Shown one piece after another: positions 8,174-16,803 of a stretch of 64,000 bases of DNA (its first letter is position 1; the number at the start of each line of letters is the position of its first letter). The DNA comes from JAEUMG01 sp046349315 (GTDB taxonomy: Bacteria > Pseudomonadota > Alphaproteobacteria > Rhizobiales > Aestuariivirgaceae), in assembly GCA_046349315.1 (NCBI GenBank), contig JAXMCQ010000005.1, positions 191,127 to 255,126 on the forward strand, written 5' to 3'. Both the position numbers and the translations under genes were made by a program. Under the pieces are notes generated by a model. That model made no database searches and was not told where the DNA came from. It was given only the letters and a program-made list of their open reading frames with translations.

Positions 8174-9142
8174 ATGCCGACCGTCTATTCGACCCACCCG
8201 CTTCATCCCGATGCCGTTGCACTTTTGGGCAGCGCGGCCACGCTCAAAGTCGCAACGGCACTCGATGCCGGAGCGCTCGCGCGCGAAGGCCATGCTTGCG
8301 ACATCGTCATCGTCCGCGCGCCCTTGCCGGAAGAAATTTTCGGCGAAGGCACAAAGCTGAAGGCCGCGATCCGCCATGGTGCGGGCGTCGACATGATCCC
8401 GGTCGAGGCCGCGACCAAAGCCGGCGTGCTCGTCGCCAATGTTCCGGGCGTCAATGCCAGCTCGGTTGCCGAGCATGTGGTATTTTCGGCGATCGCCTTG
8501 CTCCACCGCTTCCGCCTGCTCGACCGCGATCTGCGCGCCAAGGGCTGGCTTGAGGCGCGCGAATATTCTTTGAGCAATCACGATCTCGCCGGCCGCGCCA
8601 TTGGCATTGTCGGCATGGGCGCAGTCGGCAAGGCGATCACCAGTGCCTTTGGCGGGCTCGGCGTGAAGCTTCTCGGTTTCAGCCCGAGCGGGCGCAATTT
8701 TCCCGGGCAGGTCGCGAGCTTGCCACTCGATGACGTGATCGCCGCCAGCGATATCCTGGTTCTCTGCTGTCCCTTGAAGCCCGAGACGCGCGGGCTGATC
8801 GATGCGCGGCGATTTTCTCTGCTCAAGCGCGGCTCGATCCTGATCAATGTATCGCGCGGACCGGTCGTCGATGAGGCAGCACTTATTGAAGCATTGCGGA
8901 CCGGACACTTGTGGGGCGCGGCACTTGACGTCTTCAACACCCAGCCCCTGCCCCGCGATCACGCCTTCTTCTCATTCGACAATGTGATCATCACGCCACA
9001 CATGGCAGGGATCACCGAAGAGAGCATGGCGCGCATGGGAACCGGTGCGATCGCCGAGGCATTACGCGTCTTGCGCGGCGAATTGCCGGTGAACCTGATC
9101 AATCCGGATGTGGTCGAAGCCTACCGTCGGCGGTTCGGGTAG
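8174..9142 (+). CDS. D-isomer 2-hydroxyacid dehydrogenase (NAD-dependent)
   Basis: A 322-residue oxidoreductase of the phosphoglycerate/2-hydroxyacid dehydrogenase family. The Rossmann motif GIVGMGAVGKA sits near residue 150. The catalytic Arg is in NVSRGPVVDE, followed by the Glu/His relay (ITPHMAGITEES). I chose the ATG at 8174, 1 bp after the regulator's stop; the longer in-frame start at 8114 lies inside the regulator gene and adds a low-complexity tail. It would reduce or oxidise a 2-keto or 2-hydroxy acid, consistent with the dehydratase upstream. It ends the operon and a repeat-rich gap follows. Confidence 0.9.
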   Translation: MPTVYSTHPLHPDAVALLGSAATLKVATALDAGALAREGHACDIVIVRAPLPEEIFGEGTKLKAAIRHGAGVDMIPVEAATKAGVLVANVPGVNASSVAEHVVFSAIALLHRFRLLDRDLRAKGWLEAREYSLSNHDLAGRAIGIVGMGAVGKAITSAFGGLGVKLLGFSPSGRNFPGQVASLPLDDVIAASDILVLCCPLKPETRGLIDARRFSLLKRGSILINVSRGPVVDEAALIEALRTGHLWGAALDVFNTQPLPRDHAFFSFDNVIITPHMAGITEESMARMGTGAIAEALRVLRGELPVNLINPDVVEAYRRRFG

Positions 9143-9190
9143 GCATTCAGTATACAGATGAACGCGCGAGCTTGCGCGCGTCCGTCAGCT

Positions 9191-9317
9191 CTCCTTCTCC
9201 CCGCGAACGCGGGGAGAAGGAGCCCGCAGGGCGGATGAGGGGCACTTCTCGCCATGAACGCTTGCCCCTCACCCGGCGCATGCGCGCCACCCTCTCCCCG
9301 CTGAAGCGGGGCGAGGG
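9191..9317. repeat. Dispersed palindromic repeat, CCCTCTCCC family (copy 1)
   Basis: Two hairpins flank a short linker. The first is a perfect 14-bp stem at 9191-9222 (arm CTCCTTCTCCCCGC, loop GAAC). The second, at 9290-9317, has CCCTCTCCCCGC-type arms with one mismatch. The same arms recur in several other intergenic gaps of this window. No coding signal is visible in 9143-9939. Confidence 0.85.
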
Positions 9318-9394
9318 ACAAAAGACCGTGAGTTCATGGCCGCCCTTGAGGTGGCCATCCAGCCTGGTTGGACGGAGAAGAGCTTGCAAATTCT

Positions 9395-9495
9395 TGTCAT
9401 TGCCGGACTTGGTCCGGCAATCCAACGATCAACCAACTCAGTTTACGGAGTGTCGGCACAATGGATCGCCGGAATGAATCCGGCGATGACAAATA
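9395..9495. repeat. Dispersed palindromic repeat, GTCATTGCCGG variant
   Basis: A hairpin TGCCGGAC-TTG-GTCCGGCA at 9401-9419 is followed about 50 bp later by a second palindrome (ATCGCCGG and CCGGCGAT arms, 9465-9488). The outer ends GTCAT and ATGAC are inverted. This is the two-hairpin layout of the GTCATCCCGGC family elsewhere in the window. Confidence 0.7.
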
Positions 9496-9550
9496 AAGAG
9501 AGCCGTCATGTCGGCGAAAGATGGAAAGGTTGCGCGGACGCCTTGGTTTT

Positions 9551-9699
9551 CCCTCTCCCCTCGTGGGAGAGGGCGGCATGCGGGAGCATGCCGGGTGAGG
9601 GGGCAGCGCAAACTTACCAACGTCTGACACTCGGCTCGTTACCCCTCACCCGCCTCGGGCCTTACGGCCCTCGTCGCCCTCTCCCACAAGGGGAGAGGG
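9551..9699. repeat. Dispersed palindromic repeat, CCCTCTCCC family (copy 2)
   Basis: Hairpins CCCTCTCCC/GGGAGAGGG at 9551-9573 and 9677-9699 enclose a linker with GGCATGC and GCATGCC arms and a CCCCTCACCCG box. The remaining stretch to 9939 holds only another short palindrome (GGCAGGC/GCCTGCC near 9780-9807) and nothing I can recognise as a gene. Confidence 0.85.
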
Positions 9700-9939
9700 G
9701 AGGTGATCTGTATACGGAGTATAATATTGCTTCTTAGCTCAGTTGAAGTGACGACCGGGCTCCCAAAAAGCTCTCCATGGCAGGCCTTGAGCCTGCCATC
9801 CAGGCTGGACCGGCGGGTTCCCCGGGTCGAGCCCGAGGACAGGCAAGCCGCCGATGGAGAGTAAGTTAGGATCACGCAAGCGTCATCGCCTGCCGGGGGC
9901 GGCAGCGACGTCGAAGTTCACTGCAGGTGGAACTTGGCC

Positions 9940-10693
9940 CTAAGACGTGTCGTCGCGCGGCGGGTTGCCGAGGCGCGCGAGCCAGTCGCAGTCCTTGAGG
10001 ATCTGGTCGACCTCGTGGATGTTCCGCTGGCGGTATCCGGGAGGCCGTCCGGAGCGCAACGGGCCGGAGCGCTCAGGCCGGCGCTCGTCGAAGGGTTTGG
10101 CGTCCCAGCGGGCAAGCCGCATCGCATGGCGCGGGATGTCCTGAACCGCGTCCAGAACGGCGACGAGCCGGCGGACCAGGTGCTTTGCACTGACCATGCC
10201 GTCATCGACTTTCTCCTCGACAACGGGCGCAGCGGGTGCGGGCTCGCGGCCGACCGAATTCGCGCATCATCCGCTCCCAGGGGATAGAGGATCACCGAGG
10301 ACGCGGACGCGCGGCTCGGGTCCACGGAGCTTCTTCTTCCTGAACCGGCGGCCCTGGCGCCTGAGGGGATCGAACAGGTTGAACAGGAAGCCGCGCTTGC
10401 GCTGGTTTGCCACCTTCACCTTCGGCCTTGGTCTTGTCCGCGCTGGATGTCTTTGGCTTGCCTGAAGCCGGACGCCGGGGCTTATGCTCGAGCACGATGT
10501 CACGCGCCGCGGCGACGATGAGCCGTCTCACCGCTGATTCCGCCGACCGCAATCTTGAGAGGATAAACCGGTGGAGCGGCCTCGCTATGCGCTCGACGGT
10601 GCCACCCTCAGTCAGCCCGATCTCGGCAAACAGCGCCAAGACGACGCCCAAGAGCGGTACGCGTTTGCTTTCGATGGCCAATTCCCAGTTCAT
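9940..10693 (-). pseudogene. Frameshifted remnant of a conserved Rhizobiales hypothetical protein
   Basis: Three pieces read in order on the minus strand match, from memory, a hypothetical protein common in Hyphomicrobiales. The N-terminal piece (from 10693: MNWELAIESKRVPLLG, LRSAESAVRRLIVAAARDIV) is open in one frame. The middle piece (FLFNLFDPLRRQ, KLRGPEPRVRVL, about 10290-10420) and the C-terminal piece (VDDGMVSAKHLVRRL, RPPGYRQRNIHEVDQILKD, to 9940) are in another frame and separated by a stop at 10267-10269. At least one frameshift near 10400-10420 and one nonsense or indel event near 10245-10300 are needed, so the gene is not functional as one protein. It is flanked on both sides by repeat clusters. 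Function of the intact family is unknown to me. Confidence 0.75.
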
Positions 10694-10774
10694 TGCCGCT
10701 CAATAGAACAGAAAAGGAACTTCGTCAATCATAAAATTCGGGTGGCCTCCAATTTTTTGGTACCTCTCTTTTTC

Positions 10775-10869
10775 GTCATCCCGGCGTAAGCCGGGACCCA
10801 ACTATCCGCGTGAAGGCTGTTGGCGATCCATCACGGTGAAAGATGGGTCCCGGCTTTCGCCGGGATAAC
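10775..10869. repeat. Two-hairpin repeat, GTCATCCCGGC family (copy A)
   Basis: Element of 95 bp with inverted ends. The left hairpin is CCCGGC-GTAA-GCCGGG, followed by the shared linker ACCCAACTATCCG, and the right hairpin is CCCGGC-TTTC-GCCGGG. A close relative of the same length lies at 55896-55989, inside the formate dehydrogenase operon. Confidence 0.85.
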
Positions 10870-10887
10870 GGTGGTTGGTTGTTCAAC

Positions 10888-11054
10888 CCCTCACTCGCCC
10901 CGGATTAAATCCGGGGCACCCTCTCCCGCAAGGGGAGAGGGGAAATGCTCCGTAGGCGGAAAGATGGATCCCGGCTTTCGCCGGGATGACGGTGGTGAGT
11001 GGTTCTGCCCTCACCCGGCGCTTCGCGCCACCCTCTCCCGCGCTATGCGCGGGC
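10888..11054. repeat. Mixed palindromic repeat cluster
   Basis: In order: CCCCGGAT-TAA-ATCCGGGG (10898-10916), CCCTCTCCC/GGGAGAGGG hairpin (10919-10940), ATCCCGGC-TTTC-GCCGGGAT (10968-10987), then a CCCTCACCCGGCGC-type box and a GC-rich palindrome to 11054. Both repeat families are interleaved here. There is no supported gene in 10694-11117. Confidence 0.8.
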
Positions 11055-11117
11055 CAAGCGCGGCTTTCGCGGCCGCAAGGGCGACGGTTGACTTGGTCAA
11101 CCCCAAATCATTCTGCG

Positions 11118-12266
11118 CTAAGGCGCTGCTGGCTTCACCCACGCACTGTTCTTCGCCGCCGACTGAAGCACCGCCTCGACGAAGGCGAGGCCTTCGACTC
11201 CGGCTTCTGCAACGGGCGCCAGCAAAGCCGGCTCATGCGGTGCCCTACCCTCGGCCTGCGCATGGATGAGTTCGGCATAATCGCGATAGAGATTGGCAAA
11301 GCCTTCGACGAAGCCTTCAGGCAATCCAGCAACGAGGCGCGTGCCGTGCTTTGCGGCGGGCGATGCCGCATGGCCGCGATAGACGATGCGCGGCGATCCT
11401 TCGAGCGGGCGCAGATGCAGGGATTCCGGCAAGGACTGATCCCAGGCAAGGCTTCCGGTCTCGCCATAGACGCGCAGGCGCAGGCCGACCGGTTCACCCG
11501 CTGCAACCATGCTCGCCCATAATTGTCCGCGTGCGCCGCCCTGATAGCGCAAGGCGACGAAGGCATTGTCCTCGAGCTTGCGGCCCGGGACATAGGTCTG
11601 GATATCGGCCGAGAGTTCATCAAGCATGAGGCCGGTGACGAACTTCGCCAGATGCAGCGCATGCGTGCCGATATCGGCGACAACACCGCTCGGGCCAGCA
11701 ATCGCCGGATCGATGCGCCAGGTCTGCTTGACGCCTTCGGCTTCAAGCGGAACCGAAAGCCAGCCCAGGAGAAACTCGACCTGGACAAGACGTACGCGGC
11801 CGATCTCGCCTTGCGCGACGAGCTCGCGCGCTTCGCGCACCAAGGGATAGCCGGTGTAGTTATAAGTGACGCCGAGCAGCCTGCCCTTTGCCGCCGCGAG
11901 ATCGCGCAAGGCGGCTGCCTCGGCAAGACTTGTCGCGAGGGGCTTGTCGCAAATGACATCGATGCCCTTGTCAAGGAAGGCGCGGGCGATCGCACCATGC
12001 GAATGATTGGGTGTGACGATGCTGACGACTTCGACGCCGTCCTTGCGCTGCGCTTCCTTCTCCGCCATCTCGGCATAGCTCGCATAGCTGCGATCAGACG
12101 CGATGTGGCAATCGGCGGCTGAGAGATGCGCGCGCTCGGGATCGGACGACAAAGAGCCGGCGACGAGTTCGTAGCCGTCATCGAGCCGCGCCGCCATGCG
12201 GTGGATATGGCCGATGAAGGCCCCGCGGCCGCCGCCCACCATTCCCCAACGCAATCGTCTCGGCAT
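11118..12266 (-). CDS. Gfo/Idh/MocA family oxidoreductase
   Basis: A 382-residue NAD(P)-dependent sugar or polyol dehydrogenase. The N-terminal Rossmann fold has GMVGGGRGAFIG and TPNHSH, then the conserved CDKPLA (EKP-type) motif near residue 115 that carries the catalytic lysine. The C-terminal alpha/beta domain includes DIGTHALHL with the usual Asp/His. It is the last gene of a three-gene minus-strand operon (SDR, PfkB kinase, this gene) with spacings of 9 and 4 bp. The combination of two dehydrogenases and a kinase suggests catabolism of a cyclitol or sugar. The substrate is not known. Confidence 0.92.
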   Translation of the reverse strand: MPRRLRWGMVGGGRGAFIGHIHRMAARLDDGYELVAGSLSSDPERAHLSAADCHIASDRSYASYAEMAEKEAQRKDGVEVVSIVTPNHSHGAIARAFLDKGIDVICDKPLATSLAEAAALRDLAAAKGRLLGVTYNYTGYPLVREARELVAQGEIGRVRLVQVEFLLGWLSVPLEAEGVKQTWRIDPAIAGPSGVVADIGTHALHLAKFVTGLMLDELSADIQTYVPGRKLEDNAFVALRYQGGARGQLWASMVAAGEPVGLRLRVYGETGSLAWDQSLPESLHLRPLEGSPRIVYRGHAASPAAKHGTRLVAGLPEGFVEGFANLYRDYAELIHAQAEGRAPHEPALLAPVAEAGVEGLAFVEAVLQSAAKNSAWVKPAAP

Positions 12267-12270
12267 GGCT

Positions 12271-13215
12271 CTAACCCTTGATCTTCCAGCTCTTCATCAC
12301 GTCCAGTGTGTGATCGAATGACAGGATGCCGGCATCCGAGCCAAGCCCGGTCGCCACCAAGCCGGCGGCCGCTTGCGCGAAACGCACCGAGGTTTGCGGA
12401 TCCATCTTGTTGTGAAGACCAGCGATGAAGCCGGCATCGAAGGCATCGCCGCAACCCGTCGTGTCGACGACCTTGATGTCATAGGCCGGGCTCTTGAAGC
12501 GCGTGCCGTCGCGATGCGCGTAAAAGGCACCCTCGCCGCCAAGCGTGAAGACGCAGCAGGCAGCGCCATTGTCGATATAGAAACGCGCGCAATCCTCCGG
12601 CGTCGATTGTCCGCTCATGTCGCGGGCTTCCTCGATCGACGGCATGAAGTAATCGATGAAGGGCAAGAGCGGCTTGACGATGCCGATCGTCTCAGCACTC
12701 GCCGCGATGAGATCGAACGTCACGATGCGCCCGCGCCGCTTGGCTTCTTGAAGCAGGATGCGGCTCGGCTCGCCATCGAGCTTCTTCAAGAGGCCGGTGC
12801 CGCCGAGATGGATGATCGGTGCATCGAAGACCTGATCATAGGCGGAAGGGGGCACATCGAAATGATCGGAGGCGCCGCGTACATGCAAGGCCGGCCGCTC
12901 GCCATTGCGCCTGACATTGAGGATCGTCGCCGAGGTCTGGATGCCCTTCAACTGCTGCATCGCCGAGACGTCGATTCCGTGCTTCTTGAGCGTGAACAAC
13001 ACCCAGTCGGCCTTTTCATCGTCGCCGACGGCACCGACCGCGAGGCTCTTGAGCCCGAGCTTTGCCGTATCGACAACCGTGCCGCCCGCCGTGCCGGCAA
13101 CCGTCAGCCTGATCTCTTCGATGAAATCGACATTGCCGCGATCGGGAATGCGATCGACCGGCCGGCCGAGCACATCGAGGATATAGAGCCCGATGACCGA
13201 GACATCATGCTTCAT
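12271..13215 (-). CDS. PfkB (ribokinase) family carbohydrate kinase
   Basis: A 314-residue sugar kinase. The family's C-terminal signature is clear: DTTGCGDAFDAGFIAGL (near residues 240-256) holds the GxGD anion hole and catalytic Asp, and the N-terminal part has the glycine-rich region VAGTAGGTVVDTAKLG. It would phosphorylate a sugar or sugar derivative with ATP. It sits between an SDR and a Gfo/Idh dehydrogenase in one operon. No substrate-specific feature is recognisable. Confidence 0.92.
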   Translation of the reverse strand: MKHDVSVIGLYILDVLGRPVDRIPDRGNVDFIEEIRLTVAGTAGGTVVDTAKLGLKSLAVGAVGDDEKADWVLFTLKKHGIDVSAMQQLKGIQTSATILNVRRNGERPALHVRGASDHFDVPPSAYDQVFDAPIIHLGGTGLLKKLDGEPSRILLQEAKRRGRIVTFDLIAASAETIGIVKPLLPFIDYFMPSIEEARDMSGQSTPEDCARFYIDNGAACCVFTLGGEGAFYAHRDGTRFKSPAYDIKVVDTTGCGDAFDAGFIAGLHNKMDPQTSVRFAQAAAGLVATGLGSDAGILSFDHTLDVMKSWKIKG

Positions 13216-13224
13216 GAAAGTGCC

Positions 13225-13983
13225 TCAGTATGTCGCGCGGCCGCCGGTCAAATCGAATGTGAAGCCCGTCGTGAAGCTGCAGGCTGGCGAGACGATCCAG
13301 GCGATGAGGCTTGCGGCTTCCTCGAGCTCGCCGCAGCGCTTCATCGGGATCTTGTCAGTCATGTACTTGACCTGCGCATCGGGGAGTGCGGCGACCATCG
13401 GCGTGCGGATGACGGCGGGGGCCAATGCATTGATGGTGACGCCGGTCTCGGCATAGTCTTTCCCTATCGCCTTTACGAGGCCGATCAACCCGGCCTTGGT
13501 CGCCGAATAGGCAGCCATGCCGGGATTGCCCTCTTTACCCGCGATCGAGGCGATGTGAAGAATGCGGCCATAGTTGTGCTCCAGCATGTGCGGCAAGACC
13601 GCTTGCGTGGCGATGAGGGCACCTTTCAGATTGATCTCGTAGACGCGATCGAAATCCTCAAGCGAGACGTCATGTGTCTTGATGCCGGTCTTGCCGGTAA
13701 TGCCCGCGCAATTGACGAGCCCGTGCAATTGCCCGTGTGACTTGATGAAGCCGGCGATCGCCGCGTTGAGCTTGGCGGGATCGACCACATCGGCCGCTGC
13801 CGCACTCGCCTTGCCGCCCTTGGCCGCGATCGCTTGAGCGGCCTCCTTCGCACCGGCCTCGTCGCGATCGATGCACAGGACTGTGACGCCGTGCCCGGCC
13901 AGGAACTCCGCCGCGGCGCGCCCGATCCCGCTTGCCGCGCCGATCACCGCAACCCTATAGGGCTGCTTGTCGAAATAATTCAT
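13225..13983 (-). CDS. SDR family NAD(P)-dependent oxidoreductase
   Basis: Classical short-chain dehydrogenase, 252 residues. Cofactor motif GAASGIGR (first position G rather than T), VNCAGI, and catalytic YSATKAG with the upstream Ser in HIASIAG. I chose the ATG at 13983, preceded by GGGGGG-rich sequence; the longer frame to 14055 adds 24 residues before the first beta strand. The C-terminal TGFTFDLTGGRATY is typical of sugar-type SDRs. First gene of the SDR-PfkB-Gfo/Idh operon, divergent from the SDR at 14098. Confidence 0.92.
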   Translation of the reverse strand: MNYFDKQPYRVAVIGAASGIGRAAAEFLAGHGVTVLCIDRDEAGAKEAAQAIAAKGGKASAAAADVVDPAKLNAAIAGFIKSHGQLHGLVNCAGITGKTGIKTHDVSLEDFDRVYEINLKGALIATQAVLPHMLEHNYGRILHIASIAGKEGNPGMAAYSATKAGLIGLVKAIGKDYAETGVTINALAPAVIRTPMVAALPDAQVKYMTDKIPMKRCGELEEAASLIAWIVSPACSFTTGFTFDLTGGRATY

Positions 13984-14097
13984 AACGCCCCCCATTCTCT
14001 GTTGGCCGCAGTTTATGGCGGCGCGCCGGAAAACAAGCAAGGCTGCCGCTTGCATGGGTGCTGCTCTCGATTAGGATGGCATCGGGAGGAATTTCAA

Positions 14098-14865
14098 ATG
14101 TCGTGGATTGATCGATTTTCCATCACGGGCAAGCGCGCCTTGGTGACCGGTGCCTCGAAGGGCATCGGTCTTGAGATCTGCGCGGTCCTCGCCGAGGCCG
14201 GCGCCGACATCGCCGCGGTGGCGCGCGACAAGCAGGGCCTCGCCGAGGCAAAAAACTTGGTCGAGAAGAGCGGCCGGCGCTGCGCGGTGATCGAAGCCGA
14301 TCTTGCCGAGACCGACGAGACCCGCCATGCGGCGCGCGCGGCCCTCAAGGAATTCGGCACCATCGACATTCTCGTCAACAATGCCGGCATCGCGCTCGTC
14401 GAGCCCTTGCTCAAGGCAAGCGTCGAGAACTGGGACCGCACCATGGCGGTCAATCTAAGGGCGCCTTTCATTCTCGCGCAGGAACTGGCGCCCGCCATGA
14501 TCGCGCAGAAATCCGGCAAGATCATCAATATCTCATCGCAGGCCGGCGTCATCGGCCTCGACGATCATGCCGCCTATTGCGCCTCGAAAGGCGGCATCAA
14601 CCAACTGACCCGCGTCATGACCAGCGAATGGGCGCGGCACGGCATCAATTGCAATGGTGTGTGCCCCAACATCATCCTGACGCCGATGGGCGAGCAGGTC
14701 TGGGGCGATCCGGCAAAGAGCAAGCCGATGCGCGACAAAACTCCGCTCGGCCGCTTCGGCAAGCCCGTCGAGGTTGCCGACCTCGTCCTCTATCTCGCCT
14801 CGCCCGCCTCGAATTTCGTCAATGGCGAGATGATCATGATCGACGGCGGTTTTACTGCCCTTTAG
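14098..14865 (+). CDS. SDR family oxidoreductase
   Basis: Classical SDR of 255 residues with TGASKGIG, NNAG and YCASKGG motifs and catalytic Ser in NISSQAG. The start is fixed by a strong GGGAGGAA 9 bp upstream. The protein resembles gluconate 5-dehydrogenase or 2-deoxygluconate dehydrogenase-like SDRs (MSWIDRFSITGKRALVTG), but specificity cannot be assigned. It is divergent from the SDR operon at 13983, with about 114 bp between the starts, and its 3' end overlaps the convergent gene at 14852 by 14 bp. Confidence 0.92.
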   Translation: MSWIDRFSITGKRALVTGASKGIGLEICAVLAEAGADIAAVARDKQGLAEAKNLVEKSGRRCAVIEADLAETDETRHAARAALKEFGTIDILVNNAGIALVEPLLKASVENWDRTMAVNLRAPFILAQELAPAMIAQKSGKIINISSQAGVIGLDDHAAYCASKGGINQLTRVMTSEWARHGINCNGVCPNIILTPMGEQVWGDPAKSKPMRDKTPLGRFGKPVEVADLVLYLASPASNFVNGEMIMIDGGFTAL

Positions 14866-15328
14866 TGTTGGTTTTGGATGAGCGACGCTTTGCCCGTGAT
14901 CTGACATTGGCGGCGCTCGCTGGGCGCCCTTCTTCATCCTCCGCCCAATCGAGAGCGAGACCAAGCTCCTTGGCGTGCGCGGCGAGCCTGGTGTAACGCT
15001 CGCGCAGATGATCGATCTCGGCCTCCGTCATGCTCTCAAGATCGATCAGCGTATTGCTTGCGCCCGTCGTCGCGCGGATGAGTTCATCGATCTTGATCTG
15101 CAGGGCCTTGGTGTCGCGATTTTGCGAATTCTGGATGAGAAAGACCATCAGGAACGTGACAATCGTCGTGCTTGTATTGATCGTGAGCTGCCAAACATCC
15201 GAATAATCGAAGAAGGGGCCTGCCGCGGCCCAGACGATCACCAATCCAGCCGCGATGACGAATGCAATCGGGCTGCCGGTCCAACATGAGGCGGCAGCAG
15301 CAAAACGAGTAAAGATTTTGTCAAGCAT
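14852..15328 (-). CDS. Low-affinity iron permease family protein
   Basis: Small inner-membrane protein of 158 residues with two hydrophobic segments (about 17-40 and 52-68). The pattern SPIAFVIAAGLVIVWA, FDYSDVWQLTINTSTTIVT and FLIQNSQNRDTKALQ is the hallmark of the low-affinity iron permease (Fet4-like) family in bacteria. A charged cytoplasmic tail rich in Arg/Lys follows. Actual iron transport by these short bacterial proteins is poorly established. Its 3' end overlaps the convergent SDR gene by 14 bp. It appears unrelated to the surrounding sugar genes. Confidence 0.85.
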   Translation of the reverse strand: MLDKIFTRFAAAASCWTGSPIAFVIAAGLVIVWAAAGPFFDYSDVWQLTINTSTTIVTFLMVFLIQNSQNRDTKALQIKIDELIRATTGASNTLIDLESMTEAEIDHLRERYTRLAAHAKELGLALDWAEDEEGRPASAANVRSRAKRRSSKTNTKGQ

Positions 15329-15357
15329 GATGCACCTCTTCGCAACGTTCGTTCATA

Positions 15358-16572
15358 TCAACGCGGTTCGAAGTACTTTGCGCCAGATGCCTTTCTGCCG
15401 CGAACCCACGCCGCCGCGATATCGGCAGCAATGACGCTAAAGGTAATGCCGTTGCCGCCGGCGCCGAGCACCGCAAGGCAATGAGGGAGACCGTCGGGCT
15501 CGGCGATGATCGGCAACCCGTCATCCGTCTCGGCGAAGTTTCCCGCCCATCGATGGGCGATTTCAAGCCGCCGTCCCGGCAGGAGTTCATGCAACTTGCG
15601 CAAGATGGTCTTGGACTTCGATGCGATCAGGCGATCGCGCGTTTCTTCATCCGCGAAATCCTCGTCCTCGCCGCCCGCGATTATGCGGTTGTCGGGCGTC
15701 GTTCGAAGATAGAGATAGGGATCGGACGCCTCCCAGATGATCTTGCGATCAGGCCAAAGCTGCTCGCGCGACAGCGGTTTCGTTGCCAGCGCCCATGTCG
15801 AGATCACATCATATGACGAGCGCGGAATCTGCTTCAGCGTCTCGTAACCCGTGGCGAAAATGACGCGTCGCGCCTCGAAGGCCATGCCATCCTTGGTAAG
15901 AAGACCAACCTGGCTCGGCCCCGATTCGCACACCGCCACTTCGCTGGGGCTGATGAGCGTTGCCCCTTTGGCCTGAGCCCGCGTCAGCAGGCCTTTGGCG
16001 AGCCTCACCGGATCGAGTTCACCGGCGACGCGCGAGACGATGGCTCCCGAGCGATCGAAGCCATGCCCGTCGCGCAAGACTTTCGCATCGACGAAGTGCG
16101 ACGGCAGGCCGGATTTCTCGCGCAGATCCGCTTCGGCCTTGAGTGCCCGAAAGCCATGTGCATCGCCGGCAAGATAAAGCGCCTCGCGAGACCGCCAGGC
16201 GCAGGCGATGTTCTCTTCGCGGATCAGGCGCTCAAGATGGCGCACGGCGTCGAGCGACAGGCGATAGATATCCTGTGCCGCGCGCAAACCACGCAGTTCC
16301 GCAAGCTCGGTCAGTGTACGGTCGATATCCCATTGGATGAGTGCGGTGCTCGCCGCGGTACTGCCGTGAAGAGGCCGCCGTCGATCGAGAATGAGGACGC
16401 TCAGGCCAAGGGACGTCAGACGGTGCGCGATCAGCGCGCCGGTGATGCCCGCTCCAACAATGACGACGTCCCACAATTTGCGGGGAGCATCCGAAGCAAT
16501 TTTGAGGCGGGGCTCGCCCATGGCCAGCCAGTACGGATCGCCGCCGCGCAATTTCCGCTTATGAGTGACCAT
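15358..16572 (-). CDS. FAD-dependent oxidoreductase, DadA/glycine oxidase-like
   Basis: A 404-residue flavoprotein. The FAD-binding betaalphabeta motif VVIVGAGITGALIA is near residue 37, followed by LDRRRPLHGSTAAS, and the C-terminal part has the GAGGNG motif (LAVLGAGGNGITF). The family (DAO, amine or D-amino-acid oxidase-like) oxidises amines or amino acids and passes electrons to oxygen or quinone. About 35 residues precede the Rossmann fold, which is a little more than usual, so a later start is possible. The substrate is unknown. It lies alone between the iron-permease-like gene and a repeat cluster. Confidence 0.88.
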   Translation of the reverse strand: MVTHKRKLRGGDPYWLAMGEPRLKIASDAPRKLWDVVIVGAGITGALIAHRLTSLGLSVLILDRRRPLHGSTAASTALIQWDIDRTLTELAELRGLRAAQDIYRLSLDAVRHLERLIREENIACAWRSREALYLAGDAHGFRALKAEADLREKSGLPSHFVDAKVLRDGHGFDRSGAIVSRVAGELDPVRLAKGLLTRAQAKGATLISPSEVAVCESGPSQVGLLTKDGMAFEARRVIFATGYETLKQIPRSSYDVISTWALATKPLSREQLWPDRKIIWEASDPYLYLRTTPDNRIIAGGEDEDFADEETRDRLIASKSKTILRKLHELLPGRRLEIAHRWAGNFAETDDGLPIIAEPDGLPHCLAVLGAGGNGITFSVIAADIAAAWVRGRKASGAKYFEPR

Positions 16573-16632
16573 GCCGCGCTCAAAACGTGGCAGGGCTGAG
16601 GTGGTTCCTTAACCACTCGCTTTCTTTACTTT

Positions 16633-16783
16633 CCCTCTCCCCTCGCGGGAGAGGGCGGATTGAGCGAAGCGAAATCCGGGTCAGGGGGCGGTGCCACGCG
16701 ACTATCATCAGTCATTTGCTATACACCCCTCACCCGCCTCGGGCCTTCGGCCCTCGTCGCCCTCTCCCGCAAGGGGAGAGGGG
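16633..16783. repeat. Dispersed palindromic repeat, CCCTCTCCC family (copy 3)
   Basis: Hairpins CCCTCTCCC/GGGAGAGGG at 16633-16655 and 16760-16782 border a linker with CCCCTCACCCGCCTCGGGCC and GGCC palindromes. The layout is the same as at 9551-9699, including the CGGGCCTT-CGGCCCTCG core. It fills the gap between the oxidase and the SDR. Confidence 0.85.
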
Positions 16784-16803
16784 AAGTGTCCTTCTCTCTG
16801 CGG

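Noticed and set aside
9143..11117. Regularly spaced palindromes considered as a CRISPR array
   Set aside because: The units are intergenic hairpins of different families, with irregular spacing and no uniform spacers, and no cas genes are present.
12373..13740. A 455-codon plus-strand open frame opposite the PfkB and SDR genes
   Set aside because: Antisense shadow; the minus-strand genes carry the GxGD and YxxxK motifs.
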